39,255 nt of DNA from Desulfosporosinus cupriresistens. GTDB lineage: Bacteria; Bacillota; Desulfitobacteriia; Desulfitobacteriales; Desulfitobacteriaceae. The stretch spans positions 1 through 39,255 of the forward strand of contig NZ_MASS01000040.1 of NCBI RefSeq assembly GCF_001707885.1. Reading direction: 5' to 3'. Shown here in pieces: positions 8,177 through 15,716 of this stretch. The notes below the pieces were generated by a model. That model saw only the letters and a program-made list of their open reading frames with translations, was not told the DNA's origin and did not search any database. Position numbers and translations under genes: made by a program. How positions within the stretch are numbered: the stretch's first letter is position 1; each line of letters begins with the position of its first letter.

Positions 8177-8605
8177 ACCAACAATAAACATATATCAGAA
8201 GATGCAGTACAACAGGCGTTTGTTGTTGCTTACAAACAAATTAATCAATTAAAATTTAAGGATAAATTTTCTTCGTGGGTTATTACTATTGCATTGAATG
8301 AAGCGAAACGAATGTTGAAAGATAACTCTAATATTACTCCATTAACAGATTTGCAATTAAATATATCGCGAGAAAATAGAGGAACCGATATAGAACTTAA
8401 AGAAGACATTGACAATGCTTTAAGCAAGTTAAAACATAATGAAACTGAAATCTTAGTTCTGAAGTATTATGCTGACTTAACGTTAAAACAAATCTCTAAC
8501 TTATTAGGTATTAACTTATCGAACACAAAAGTAAGATTACATAGAGCGAAGGAAAAATTCAGAAAACTGATAGATAAAGATTTCAATCAATATTTGGGAG
8601 GTTGA
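8177..8605 (+). pseudogene. 5'-truncated ECF sigma factor
   Basis: In-frame translation from 8177 gives TNNKHISEDAVQQAFVVAY.. (end of region 2, -10 recognition), SSWVITIALNEAKRML, a linker, then region 4 (LSKLKHNETEILVLKYYADLTLKQISNLLG..TKVRLHRAKEKFRKL). About the first 30 residues, including the start of region 2, are missing. Position 8177 joins directly to repeat-protein DNA on the other strand. A TTG at 8294 could start a region-4-only product but has no good ribosome site. The DUF4367 gene follows within 6 bp, so this was a sigma/partner operon. Confidence 0.75.
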
Positions 8606-8610
8606 GCTAT

Positions 8611-9372
8611 ATGTCCATATCAGAAGAAGAACTTGATAGAATAATAAAAAATCACTTATCAGAAGAGTTAGACTCCAATATTGAGGTTCCAGATATCGAT
8701 AATCAGTGGCAGAAGATTAAACAGCAAATATTAATGACAGACAATATACATAAAACACAAAAGCGATTTCCCAACCAAAAACAAATCGTTGTAGCCGCAG
8801 TCATCGTCATTTCCATCGGTGCAATAACTTTTTCATACCCAAACAATGCTAACGCTTTCGGCGGAAAAATTGCAGAGTTTTTTAACTACATTGTTGGAAA
8901 AACCACTCAAAACAAAACTGAAACCTATAAACAGGATGATGAGTCCGGTGTACCCAAGGTACAGGATGAAGGAAATGTTTTTGAAAAAGAGGTTAACCTG
9001 GAACAAGCTCAGAATTCAGTTCCATATAAATTGGCTATCCCTAATTACCTCCCCCAGGGGGCTAATAAAAGAAGGATTGTTCTTTCTTCTTTAGGAGCAG
9101 ATATATATCAAATTACTATTGAATATAATCTTAATAAAGACGTAATCATTTTTAGTCAACAAAATAGCGCAAATGAAACTTCACGTGGAACATTGTATGA
9201 TACCGATGATACTGTTACAAAAAATCTGTCAATTAACGGCAGTCCTGCCGTCTTATTTATACGTAAGAATGGTATCAACACATTGAATTGGCAACTAAGG
9301 GGTCTATTACTGCAAATTACAGGGAAACTACCTGAAGAAGAAATTACGAAAATCACACAATCAATTAACTAA
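8611..9372 (+). CDS. DUF4367 protein, likely membrane anti-sigma partner
   Basis: 253 aa. Cytoplasmic N-terminus (about 50 aa, acidic then basic), one membrane helix near residues 55-75 (IVVAAVIVISIGAITFSYP), and an external DUF4367-type domain (PNYLPQGANKRRIVLSSLGADIY.., late NGSPAVLFIRKNGINTLNW..GLLLQITGKLPEEEITKI). Such proteins usually sit beside ECF sigma genes as anti-sigma or sensor partners, which fits the sigma fragment immediately upstream. The start is the ATG with GGGAGG 9 nt upstream; a TTG at 8602 abuts that site and is unlikely. A strong terminator follows directly. With the sigma gene truncated, this gene may be orphaned. Confidence 0.8.
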   Translation: MSISEEELDRIIKNHLSEELDSNIEVPDIDNQWQKIKQQILMTDNIHKTQKRFPNQKQIVVAAVIVISIGAITFSYPNNANAFGGKIAEFFNYIVGKTTQNKTETYKQDDESGVPKVQDEGNVFEKEVNLEQAQNSVPYKLAIPNYLPQGANKRRIVLSSLGADIYQITIEYNLNKDVIIFSQQNSANETSRGTLYDTDDTVTKNLSINGSPAVLFIRKNGINTLNWQLRGLLLQITGKLPEEEITKITQSIN

Positions 9373-9410
9373 GAAAGGGCCTAACCAGACACTGGCTAGG
9401 CCCTTTCTTA
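9371..9410 (+). terminator. Terminator of the sigma/DUF4367 operon
   Basis: Perfect 13-bp arms AAGAAAGGGCCTA / TAGGCCCTTTCTT, overlapping the stop codon region. Symmetrical enough to serve the convergent 9458-9889 gene as well. Confidence 0.8.
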
Positions 9411-9457
9411 TGGGATGCTTTTAATTCTTAGTTTCCCTAATCTTGCATTATTTTATA

Positions 9458-9889
9458 TTATTGAACATAGATGGCTTCTGTGTAAGATTGACCACTCTCG
9501 CTTACTCCACCATCCAATGAAGTGTGTTGCGCAACTACCCTATAACTATATCCACTTGAGACACTAAGTATCTTTCCGCCAAAAACATAATCCGAATCGG
9601 AATTACTGTAGCTATAGTTACTTAATGAAGACCATTTACCGCCGGAATAATATTGCAAATTCAATGTTAAACCTATTTTGTCGACTGCATAGTAGGTTGA
9701 GGTTGAACCAGAAATGCTGATTGTACCATCGCCATTGTTTACAATCTTGCATTCTCCTCCTGAAATAGTTTGGTAAACTGCCGGACTCATTACCCCATTC
9801 GCACTAACTTTAGTTACCGTGGCTCCTAAAGCTACTTGAGTACCCCATAGCATAAAGATAGCTAGAAGTATGGGTATTACCTTTCTCAT
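9458..9889 (-). CDS. Secreted DUF6147-like protein
   Basis: 143 aa with a classical signal peptide (residues 1-22, MRKVIPILLAIFMLWG..ALGA). The mature part is Ser/Tyr/Gly-rich and strand-forming: CKIVNNGDGTISISGSTSTYY, LTLNLQYYSGGKWSSLSNYSYS, YSYRVVAQHTSLDGG.., matching the small exported DUF6147 type by pattern. No catalytic motif is visible. It faces the DUF4367 gene convergently. GGGGAAATGTG precedes the ATG. It is probably exported; its role is unknown. Confidence 0.6.
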   Translation of the reverse strand: MRKVIPILLAIFMLWGTQVALGATVTKVSANGVMSPAVYQTISGGECKIVNNGDGTISISGSTSTYYAVDKIGLTLNLQYYSGGKWSSLSNYSYSNSDSDYVFGGKILSVSSGYSYRVVAQHTSLDGGVSESGQSYTEAIYVQ

Positions 9890-10000
9890 TACACATTTCC
9901 CCTCTCCATTATTCTAATATATAGAGTATAAAAGTGGGACAAAAGGTTACAAAGTAATTGGTGTAAATTTTGAAGAACAATATAGAGGAGGATAGCTGAA

Positions 10001-10036
10001 ATGATCGATTCGACACTAATTTTTCTTGCTTTTTAG
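10001..10036 (+). CDS. 11-codon leader peptide candidate (MIDSTLIFLAF)
   Basis: An AGGAGG sits 9 nt before an ATG that opens an 11-aa frame ending at TAG. It is followed at once by two hairpins and then a second ribosome site and the 59-aa ORF. The strength of the ribosome site compared with the ORF size suggests a translated leader. No attenuator was demonstrated. Confidence 0.3.
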   Translation: MIDSTLIFLAF

Positions 10037-10159
10037 GCATTCCATAGTAAAACTCTATGCTAGGGTAATGCCTAGTTTCTTAATCAATCGGCCCATACTA
10101 GAAGGCCTCAGGATGCAATTCACAGATCGCATTCTTACACGAGCAAGGAGAGAAAAGAT

Positions 10160-10339
10160 ATGAGCATCTATAATTACAAGGCGAATCAAAACAAGTTTAA
10201 GCGTGTAGCAGAAAACATGAGGAGTGGCATTTTTAAGCATAATGATGTGAGTCAAGCAATAGATCATTTTAACGATGACGTTAACAAAGCCGTCCGTAAT
10301 ATTATTTCAGAACTAGAAAATGAAAAGAATGAACGCTAA
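10160..10339 (+). CDS. Small helical protein, 59 aa
   Basis: ATG with AGGAGAG 7 nt upstream. The sequence is charged and helix-prone: SIYNYKANQNKFKRVAENM, then GIFKHNDVSQAIDHFNDDVNKAVRNII and a Glu/Lys/Asn-rich tail. No membrane segment, no known domain. It has its own upstream region with two hairpins (10034-10110) that partly resemble those ahead of the 151-bp element at 6.9 kb, and a terminator downstream. The opposite-strand reading of this region lacks a ribosome site and is rejected. Confidence 0.5.
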   Translation: MSIYNYKANQNKFKRVAENMRSGIFKHNDVSQAIDHFNDDVNKAVRNIISELENEKNER

Positions 10340-10372
10340 CTTTAACAACCAAACTTTCTATTGGCACAATAA

Positions 10373-10418
10373 AAGCACAAGCAAACGATCCGATTGAACG
10401 GATTGGATGCTTGTGCTT
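10373..10418. terminator. Bidirectional terminator
   Basis: Arms AAGCACAAGCA / TGCTTGTGCTT (perfect), with an inner GATCCG..CGGATT stem, between the convergent 59-aa gene and the D,D-carboxypeptidase gene. Confidence 0.7.
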
Positions 10419-10441
10419 ATCTAAATGTATAAGAGAAGACC

Positions 10442-11467
10442 TTATCGTTTTCCAATACTGTTGTAAACAGTTAATGCATCGGTAAAATCATACTGTTCCG
10501 AATGGTGATCGCCTTTTGCACCAGCTGAAATCAAAATGTATTCTTGGTTACCTACTTTGGCGAGACTCGCGAGACATAGACCGGCCTCATGGGTATATCC
10601 TGTTTTCCCTCCTAAAATTTCCCCATCAATAATGTTTTGATTGTTGAGTTCAAACATGGTGCTGTTAAAGGTTATCCCATCAGGGTGCATATTCGTAGGT
10701 TGTGCGGAATGACGGGATGAAGTAAAAATCTCCCGGAAAGTATCATTTTGCAGAGCATAGCTTAGAAGAATAGCCAGATCTTTGACTGTTGTGTAATGGT
10801 TTACATTGTGAAGTCCAGTCGCATTTTCAAAATGGGTATTTTCCATGCCAAGATCTGCCGCCTTTTGATTCATTAATTTTACAAAATTCTGCTCTGATCC
10901 CGCAATCTGGTCAGCAAGTCCAATACAGCATTCCGCGCCGCTCGGCAGCATTACTCCGTATAACAGATCGATTGCCTTGACCTGCTCACCTGGTAGGAAA
11001 CCGGCCATTGATGCATCTGCTCCGTACAGCCCCTGAAACGTAGAATTGGTCAGTTTGATTTCTTCCTTCAGATTAGATAAATTTTCTATCGCAACAATGG
11101 CTGTCATCATTTTAGTCAAAGAAGCAGGATAAATTTTTTCTTCGCTGTTTTTTTGCATCAGGATGGTATGATCTTTTAAACGGATCAGAATCGCATTAGG
11201 ACTGTTCAGCTTATCGTGAGAGATAGGAACAGAGGGATCGGTTTCTATCTTTGATGGAGGAACCGGTGTTGTTCTATCTTCGGAAGAATCGGGAGTTATC
11301 TTTAAAGAAGAATATGATGAGGTTTTATCATCATATTCCTTCTTAAATATATGTTGGTTTCCTGGAGTAATGCTGGATTTGTAAATAAAAGCAGCAATGA
11401 CAACCATCAACAGAAATGCTACAAATATGCGTATTCCTGTTTTTTTCTTTTTTACTTTTCGTACCAT
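10442..11467 (-). CDS. D-alanyl-D-alanine carboxypeptidase (S11), VanY-like position
   Basis: 341 aa. N-terminal membrane anchor (about 11-29) after a very basic start, a Ser/Pro/Asp-rich linker to about 85, then an S11 (DacA/PBP5-type) serine peptidase. SLTK at 116-119 holds the nucleophile and KTG is at 288-290. The middle motif reads SGA at 176-178 where SGN is usual. It would trim terminal D-Ala from stem peptides outside the membrane. It lacks the C-terminal PBP5 extension. It follows the vanR/vanS-like pair in transcription order, as vanY does in some van clusters. Its ribosome site (AAGGAG) is buried in the hairpin at 11476-11520. The altered SxN motif could change activity. Confidence 0.85.
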   Translation of the reverse strand: MVRKVKKKKTGIRIFVAFLLMVVIAAFIYKSSITPGNQHIFKKEYDDKTSSYSSLKITPDSSEDRTTPVPPSKIETDPSVPISHDKLNSPNAILIRLKDHTILMQKNSEEKIYPASLTKMMTAIVAIENLSNLKEEIKLTNSTFQGLYGADASMAGFLPGEQVKAIDLLYGVMLPSGAECCIGLADQIAGSEQNFVKLMNQKAADLGMENTHFENATGLHNVNHYTTVKDLAILLSYALQNDTFREIFTSSRHSAQPTNMHPDGITFNSTMFELNNQNIIDGEILGGKTGYTHEAGLCLASLAKVGNQEYILISAGAKGDHHSEQYDFTDALTVYNSIGKR

Positions 11468-11475
11468 AATAAACA

Positions 11476-11520
11476 GCTCCTTATTCTGTGCTAATATTAT
11501 TCAACCACAGAACAAGGAGC
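11476..11520 (-). promoter_or_regulatory. Hairpin masking the carboxypeptidase ribosome site
   Basis: On the minus-strand transcript GCUCCUUGUUCUGUG pairs over 15 positions (one G-U) with CACAGAAUAAGGAGC. The latter contains the AAGGAG used by the ATG at 11467. The loop is 15 nt and AT-rich and also holds a possible -10 box (TTGAATAATATTAG region). No U-run follows, so translational masking is favoured over termination. Confidence 0.6.
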
Positions 11521-11559
11521 TATGTTGGAATTCCATCTTATGAACATCTTAAGATTTCC

Positions 11560-12681
11560 TTATAACGGAAGCTTTACTGTAAATGTAGTATTTTCCGGAT
11601 TGCTTTCCACAGAGATTGTACCGTCATGAGCCTTGACAATTTCTTGGGCGATTGCCAAACCTAGTCCTGCTCCACCGGTGTTTGTGGAACGTGCAGAATC
11701 TAATCGGTAAAATTTTTCAAAAATTGTTTCAAGCTTTGCCTGCGGGATTGGATTTCCCTGATTAGTAAAAGTTATAACGATATTTTTGTCCTGCTGTTTA
11801 GCAGAAATGTCAATGACGTTGTTTTCATAACTATAGGCTATCGCATTTTTCAGAATGTTATTGAACACACGGGCCAGTTTGTCGGCATCTCCCCACAGAG
11901 TGAGGCCGTCAGGCACATTGACGGACACCTGCTTTTCCTCGGGAGTCAGCATTGGATAGAATTCATCGGCCATCTGCTGGAGCATGAACAGTAACTTGAT
12001 TTTTTCTTTATTCAAAACAATAGTTTGAAGATTAAATCTTGTGATCTCAAAAAACTCATTTATAAGCTGCTCTAATCGATAAGCTTTTTCCAAGGTAATA
12101 CCGACATATTTTGCCTTCTGTTCCGGAGGCATATCAGGGGCTTCATCCAGAAGACTTAAGTATCCTATGACGGAGGTCAAAGGTGTCTTTATATCGTGAG
12201 CCAAGTAAACGACTAAATCATTTTTGCGTTGCTCGGCATCAAGTGCAGCTTTCTTTTGTTTTTCCAAGTTGCTTTTTATCTGATTAAGCTTATTTTCCAT
12301 AAAATCCAATTCCGGTGATAATGTAATTTCATCATCGAATTCCTCAGCAAGTTTATCCATTCCAGCACTGACTTCATCGAAATATTTAGTAAACCAAGAA
12401 ATTGAAAATCGAAAAAGTATAACTAAAAATATTAGGATTACAATAAAAAGGATCATGTCCATATTGTTGCGAATCACCAACTGATAGATTGTCAGTGCGT
12501 CCGAATTTTCAAAATTAAAAGCGTTGACTAAAAACCGAACGATACGATCTCCGATCTGTCCACGTAGGATATAGCGCAATAGATAAACAGTTACAGCGGC
12601 GGCAACTGTAATCAGAAGCATTTGAAAAAATACTTTCCTTTTTAATTTTGTATAATCATTCCTTCTTCTCTTACTTTTCAA
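11560..12681 (-). CDS. VanS-like sensor histidine kinase
   Basis: About 373 aa if read from the TTG of LKSKRRRNDY, which overlaps the end of the regulator gene by 11 bp; a reading from 12738 is open but buried in that gene. Two membrane helices (about 18-38 and 75-95) enclose a short external loop of about 35 aa. A HAMP-like linker and coiled coil follow, then the H-box YLAHDIKTPLTSVIGYL (His about 162), N-box NNILKNAIAYS, an IFEKFYRLD F-box and GGAGLGLAI G-box. The small sensor loop and overall sequence resemble the VanS group of vanD/vanG type. Partner: the adjacent regulator. The signal is unknown; a cell-wall cue is inferred. Confidence 0.88.
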   Translation of the reverse strand: MKSKRRRNDYTKLKRKVFFQMLLITVAAAVTVYLLRYILRGQIGDRIVRFLVNAFNFENSDALTIYQLVIRNNMDMILFIVILIFLVILFRFSISWFTKYFDEVSAGMDKLAEEFDDEITLSPELDFMENKLNQIKSNLEKQKKAALDAEQRKNDLVVYLAHDIKTPLTSVIGYLSLLDEAPDMPPEQKAKYVGITLEKAYRLEQLINEFFEITRFNLQTIVLNKEKIKLLFMLQQMADEFYPMLTPEEKQVSVNVPDGLTLWGDADKLARVFNNILKNAIAYSYENNVIDISAKQQDKNIVITFTNQGNPIPQAKLETIFEKFYRLDSARSTNTGGAGLGLAIAQEIVKAHDGTISVESNPENTTFTVKLPL

Positions 12682-13369
12682 TTTTATAGCCAATCCCCCA
12701 TACCGTTTTGATATATTTAGGATGTTCCGCGCTGTCATGCATTTTTTCCCTTAAATGCCTGATATGAACCATTACTGTATTATTGCTATTGGTGAAATAC
12801 TTATCTCCCCATACCTCATGGAACAATTTTTCCGAACTGATCACCCGTCCGCGATTAGAACAAAGGACCCAAAGAATAGAAAATTCTGTAGGAGTGAGAG
12901 ATAGCCTTTTTTCATTCAGCGTACATTCATGGGTCTTCATGTCCAATACCAAGCCGGAAAAGGCAATCAAGTGTTCTTCCTGGTTTGGCGCCGCAGAATT
13001 ATATTTGGTAAATCTCCGGAACTGTGCCTTTACACGGGCAACGAGTTCCAAAGGGCGAAACGGTTTAGTGATATAGTCGTCCGCACCTAATGTCAGCCCG
13101 GTAATCTTATCGATTTCTTCTTCTTTAGCTGTCAGCATGATAACCGGAAAATTATGCTTTTCCCTGATTTTCCGACAGAGAGTAAAGCCATCAATATCCG
13201 GCAGCATGACATCAAGTATTGCAAGCTCTAACTGTTCCGACTCAACACACCGGAACGCATCTTGACCGTTATAAAATTTGTATACTGTAAAACCTTCATT
13301 TCTTAAATAAACTTCAATTAGATCCGCTATGGACTGCTCATCGTCTACAATTAAAATATTGATGCTCAT
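12671..13369 (-). CDS. VanR-like OmpR-family response regulator
   Basis: 232 aa. Receiver domain with D9/D10, phospho-acceptor D53 (LAILDVMLPDIDG), T80 and K102 (YITKPF). The C-terminal winged helix includes LTPTEFSILWVLCSNRGRVIS, VMVHIRHLREKM and a closing TVWGIGYKIEK. The start is the ATG of MSINILIVDD with GAAGGG 9 nt upstream. It is the transcriptional half of the VanRS-like pair. Targets are probably its own promoter (a 14-bp palindrome lies just upstream) and the carboxypeptidase gene. The same layout is found in non-resistance VanR homologues, so the symbol is withheld. Confidence 0.9.
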   Translation of the reverse strand: MSINILIVDDEQSIADLIEVYLRNEGFTVYKFYNGQDAFRCVESEQLELAILDVMLPDIDGFTLCRKIREKHNFPVIMLTAKEEEIDKITGLTLGADDYITKPFRPLELVARVKAQFRRFTKYNSAAPNQEEHLIAFSGLVLDMKTHECTLNEKRLSLTPTEFSILWVLCSNRGRVISSEKLFHEVWGDKYFTNSNNTVMVHIRHLREKMHDSAEHPKYIKTVWGIGYKIEK

Positions 13370-13421
13370 AAGTTCTATCCCTTCTTCCTGGACAAACACT
13401 CATTTTTATAGTACTGCAAAC

Positions 13422-13435
13422 AAACCTTAAGGTTT
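13422..13435. promoter_or_regulatory. Palindrome before the VanR-like gene
   Basis: AAACCTTAAGGTTT, a perfect 14-bp palindrome between the vanZ-like stop and the regulator. A TATAAA box follows on the minus strand at 13407-13412. Between the kinase and carboxypeptidase genes a related CTTAAGAT string recurs (about 11549), so CTTAAG-type sites may be the regulator's operators. This is inference. Confidence 0.4.
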
Positions 13436-13441
13436 TATTAA

Positions 13442-14005
13442 TTAATATTTTAGTCTCAGTATATGGATACGGTAATAGAGCAATAATACGAGCAAAAGTG
13501 GACCAACAAAGATAATAACTCTGTCTAATCTTTTATTATTAATATACTTATTGCTCAAACTATATAATTCCAGTCCAAGAAAACCTCCAACAGTATTTGT
13601 AATTACATCTGTTATGTCTGTCGCTCCAATAGCGAAGATAAATTGAATTAATTCGCAAGTAAGGCTAAAAACCAGTATTAAAGCAAACTTAGGTAAAAAT
13701 CCAATTTTTTTGAAATTGACATTCAAAAGCAAGCCAAAAGGAATAAAAATTATAACATTATCTATCATCTCTCCGAAATTAATTCTTCCATTTATATTTA
13801 AAGGAGCAGCAAATGGATTCAAGTTAAGACTTCTATGATGATAATTAAATACTGACAAAATATTGTATTGTAATTTGAATAACACTAACCAGATTAGTAT
13901 CACTAAATATAAAGCTAGCAATCCTCTAGATAATATTTTTCCCATATAATCTCTTCTAATTCTATTTCGTGAATCTTCTCCAGTTGATTGATTGGATGCT
14001 GTCAT
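13442..14005 (-). CDS. VanZ family membrane protein
   Basis: 187 aa with five likely membrane segments (about 26-45, 84-99, 106-128, 133-151, 162-182). The VanZ signature region is visible: NLNPFAAP, NVIIFIPFGLLL and the ELIQF...TDITDVITNTVGGFLG block with its conserved Asp/Thr/Gly. In Enterococcus, VanZ gives low-level teicoplanin resistance by an unresolved membrane route; many Firmicutes carry unlinked homologues. The ATG has GGAG 10 nt upstream. It is transcribed ahead of the VanR-like gene with a 70-bp gap containing the palindrome, so it may belong to the same regulon. Confidence 0.85.
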   Translation of the reverse strand: MTASNQSTGEDSRNRIRRDYMGKILSRGLLALYLVILIWLVLFKLQYNILSVFNYHHRSLNLNPFAAPLNINGRINFGEMIDNVIIFIPFGLLLNVNFKKIGFLPKFALILVFSLTCELIQFIFAIGATDITDVITNTVGGFLGLELYSLSNKYINNKRLDRVIIFVGPLLLVLLLYYRIHILRLKY

Positions 14006-14101
14006 TTTATTTAATCTCCTTTACTTTTTGTATTATTTCAAATTGATGTAGAAGTAAAATCTATTTCTTTTCGTATGAGAGAAGCCCCCTTCTGAAATTA
14101 C

Positions 14102-14153
14102 GAAAGCCTATCCGATTCGATAACTTCATTCTACCAAAATGGGATAGGCTTTC
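14102..14153. terminator. Long-loop hairpin
   Basis: Perfect 12-bp arms GAAAGCCTATCC / GGATAGGCTTTC with a 28-nt loop and T-rich plus-strand flank. Could be a terminator, or one end of a lost small element. Confidence 0.4.
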
Positions 14154-14219
14154 TTTAAATATTAGCTTATAAATTTCTTAAGTTTTCCTTATGAATGCCT
14201 TATTTTTTTGTGACATATT

Positions 14220-14267
14220 TACCCCCAGACTGAACAGCTTTTTATTTCACTGTCCTGTCTGGGGGTA
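14220..14267. terminator. Long-loop hairpin downstream of the DUF1003 gene
   Basis: Perfect 11-bp arms TACCCCCAGAC / GTCTGGGGGTA, with a nested GAACAG..CTGTCC stem. It lies 150 bp past the DUF1003 stop and a T-run follows on the minus strand (at about 14205-14212). Confidence 0.45.
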
Positions 14268-14419
14268 GCATATCACTTCTCAACCAACGCATTAAATATT
14301 TGTCATCAATATTCTAAGCCCAAAACATACGTAACACCAACGTGCCCTCTCACTATAAAAGAGCTATATTTTTATATCATTTTAGCGTAACGAGGTTGTT
14401 AGTCCATAGAACATATCAA

Positions 14420-14968
14420 TCAGACTTTATCTAATGATGGTCCGGCTTTGCTATGTAGCTTATGGAGCATCTTATGAATATCTGCGACCTGAAGTTCAAG
14501 ATGGTGGAGATGCTTTTGCATGTCGGCTATTTCAAGCTCTGCTTTATAGTTAATAGAAAAGTCAACGACTGCTTCGTGTTTGTCCCGAATGGCTTGGCGG
14601 TTTTGACTCATGATTATGAAAGGAGCCTGAAATGCCGCTGTGAACGAAAGAATAAGATTGAGAAGAATGAATGGTGCGACATCGAAATGAAGTGCTGTCG
14701 TTTGAGCAAGAGTGTTCCACACCATCCAAAGAACAAGGAATGATGTGAAAATGATAATGAACTTCCAACTGCCAGCAAAAAGAGCTACCATGTCAGCTAG
14801 ATGGTCTGAACGGGTCGTTTCACGATATTCTCGGGCGTTTAGTTGCGTGAGAATGTGACTTTTATATTCATCGACGAGTCGATCAATACGTTCGGCATGA
14901 GCATCGCTAATAGCTGGGGTCGAGTTCTTGTTCACTTCTTGATCTTGTTCACTTTTTGGTTCTTTCAC
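14420..14968 (-). CDS. DUF1003 family membrane protein
   Basis: 182 aa from a GTG (VKEPKSEQ..) with GGAG 8 nt upstream; an ATG at 14995 is in frame but has no ribosome site. Soluble N-terminus, two membrane helices (about 64-82 and 95-115) with the DUF1003 pattern DHLADMVALFAGSWKFIIIF, NLILSFTAAFQAPFIIMSQNRQ and KHEAVVDFSINYKAELEI, then a His/Leu heptad coiled coil. The family is widespread and uncharacterised, sometimes linked to ion or metal transport. It is a single gene. Confidence 0.85.
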   Translation of the reverse strand: MKEPKSEQDQEVNKNSTPAISDAHAERIDRLVDEYKSHILTQLNAREYRETTRSDHLADMVALFAGSWKFIIIFTSFLVLWMVWNTLAQTTALHFDVAPFILLNLILSFTAAFQAPFIIMSQNRQAIRDKHEAVVDFSINYKAELEIADMQKHLHHLELQVADIHKMLHKLHSKAGPSLDKV

Positions 14969-15028
14969 ATGTAACACTCCAATAAACAATTTCATTAACT
15001 GGGATATGTATTAAGTTACCCATAATAA

Positions 15029-15205
15029 TTAACCTTTCATTAGTATATCCCTTTTATCATAAATGCAAAATTCGTAACTAAAAACGCAAACTAAAAACCA
15101 TAATCCACTTACTATCAAACTTGTAACCATAGAACTAGGCACATGAATGCGGAGATAAATAGGACTAATTGCCAATAGAACCATTAGCACAAACTCTCCA
15201 CTCAT
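15029..15205 (-). CDS. Possible 58-aa membrane protein or gene remnant
   Basis: Open frame MSGEFVLMVLLAISPIYLRI, a second hydrophobic stretch (SLIVSGLWFLVCVFSYEF) and a basic tail (YDKRDILMKG). The ribosome-site support is poor. Just upstream another hydrophobic frame (15241-15375, MILMLWFILVVFVIRVRTK..) ends early, and a third frame between them also reads like protein beside a G-rich run. The three together look like one frameshifted membrane gene rather than separate genes. Confidence 0.3.
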   Translation of the reverse strand: MSGEFVLMVLLAISPIYLRIHVPSSMVTSLIVSGLWFLVCVFSYEFCIYDKRDILMKG

Positions 15206-15408
15206 TAATAAAATTTGTGTAATACCTTAATTGTTTTTGCCTAATTAAGTATCCTAAGATAGTATGAAAAGTTAGTACCCCCTCCCCATGAAACTGCCAG
15301 AGGAACATGCAACCAAAGCTTAGTCCTAACTCTTATGACAAACACTACTAAAATAAACCATAGCATTAATATCATATGAGTGCCAATAATTTTCCATATA
15401 AATTCAAT

Positions 15409-15609
15409 TTAGACAGCTGTACAACAGCCCATAGCAGCAAACAGAATAGCCAAAATAGTATTTAGCTGACCTGAATATGTAAGGAAACCAACAAAAGTCA
15501 TTAGAAATTCATCGGGAACAGGAAGCCCTAAAATGGAAGTACCTACAATTAAATATAATCCGCCATATCCATATTGCGTAATATAGTGGAAAAGAAGCTG
15601 AGAAGTCAT
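15409..15609 (-). pseudogene. DedA family protein, truncated
   Basis: 66 aa from the ATG of MTSQLLFHYITQYGYGG, preceded by a purine-rich GTGAAAGGAG. The N-terminal DedA/SNARE-associated signature is clear (YLIVGTSILGLPVPDEFLMTFVGFL). DedA proteins normally run to about 200 aa and act as membrane flippases or transporters; here the frame stops after AAMGCCTAV and the remaining two thirds are missing. Probably non-functional. Confidence 0.65.
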
Positions 15610-15716
15610 GGCTACTCCTTTCACCAGTACTAACTTCAATCTGTTTCTACGTACTATATATCCACTCATGCGGTTAAAGCTAGTTTTTCCAAAAAACTTC
15701 CTTAAACACTCTCATC

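Larger units (their letters stand above)
14006..14419. other. Intergenic stretch with two long hairpins
   Basis: No coding frame. It contains the hairpins listed at 14102-14153 and 14220-14267. It must also hold the vanZ-like promoter and the end of the DUF1003 transcript. Confidence 0.4.

Noticed and set aside
8294..8605. Intact small sigma factor starting at the TTG 8294
   Set aside because: In-frame sigma sequence (EDAVQQAFVVAY) continues upstream to 8177, so this TTG is an internal Leu of a truncated gene.
10055..10267. 70-codon minus-strand frame
   Set aside because: Overlaps the 59-aa plus-strand ORF that has AGGAGAG and a proper terminator. The minus frame has no ribosome site.
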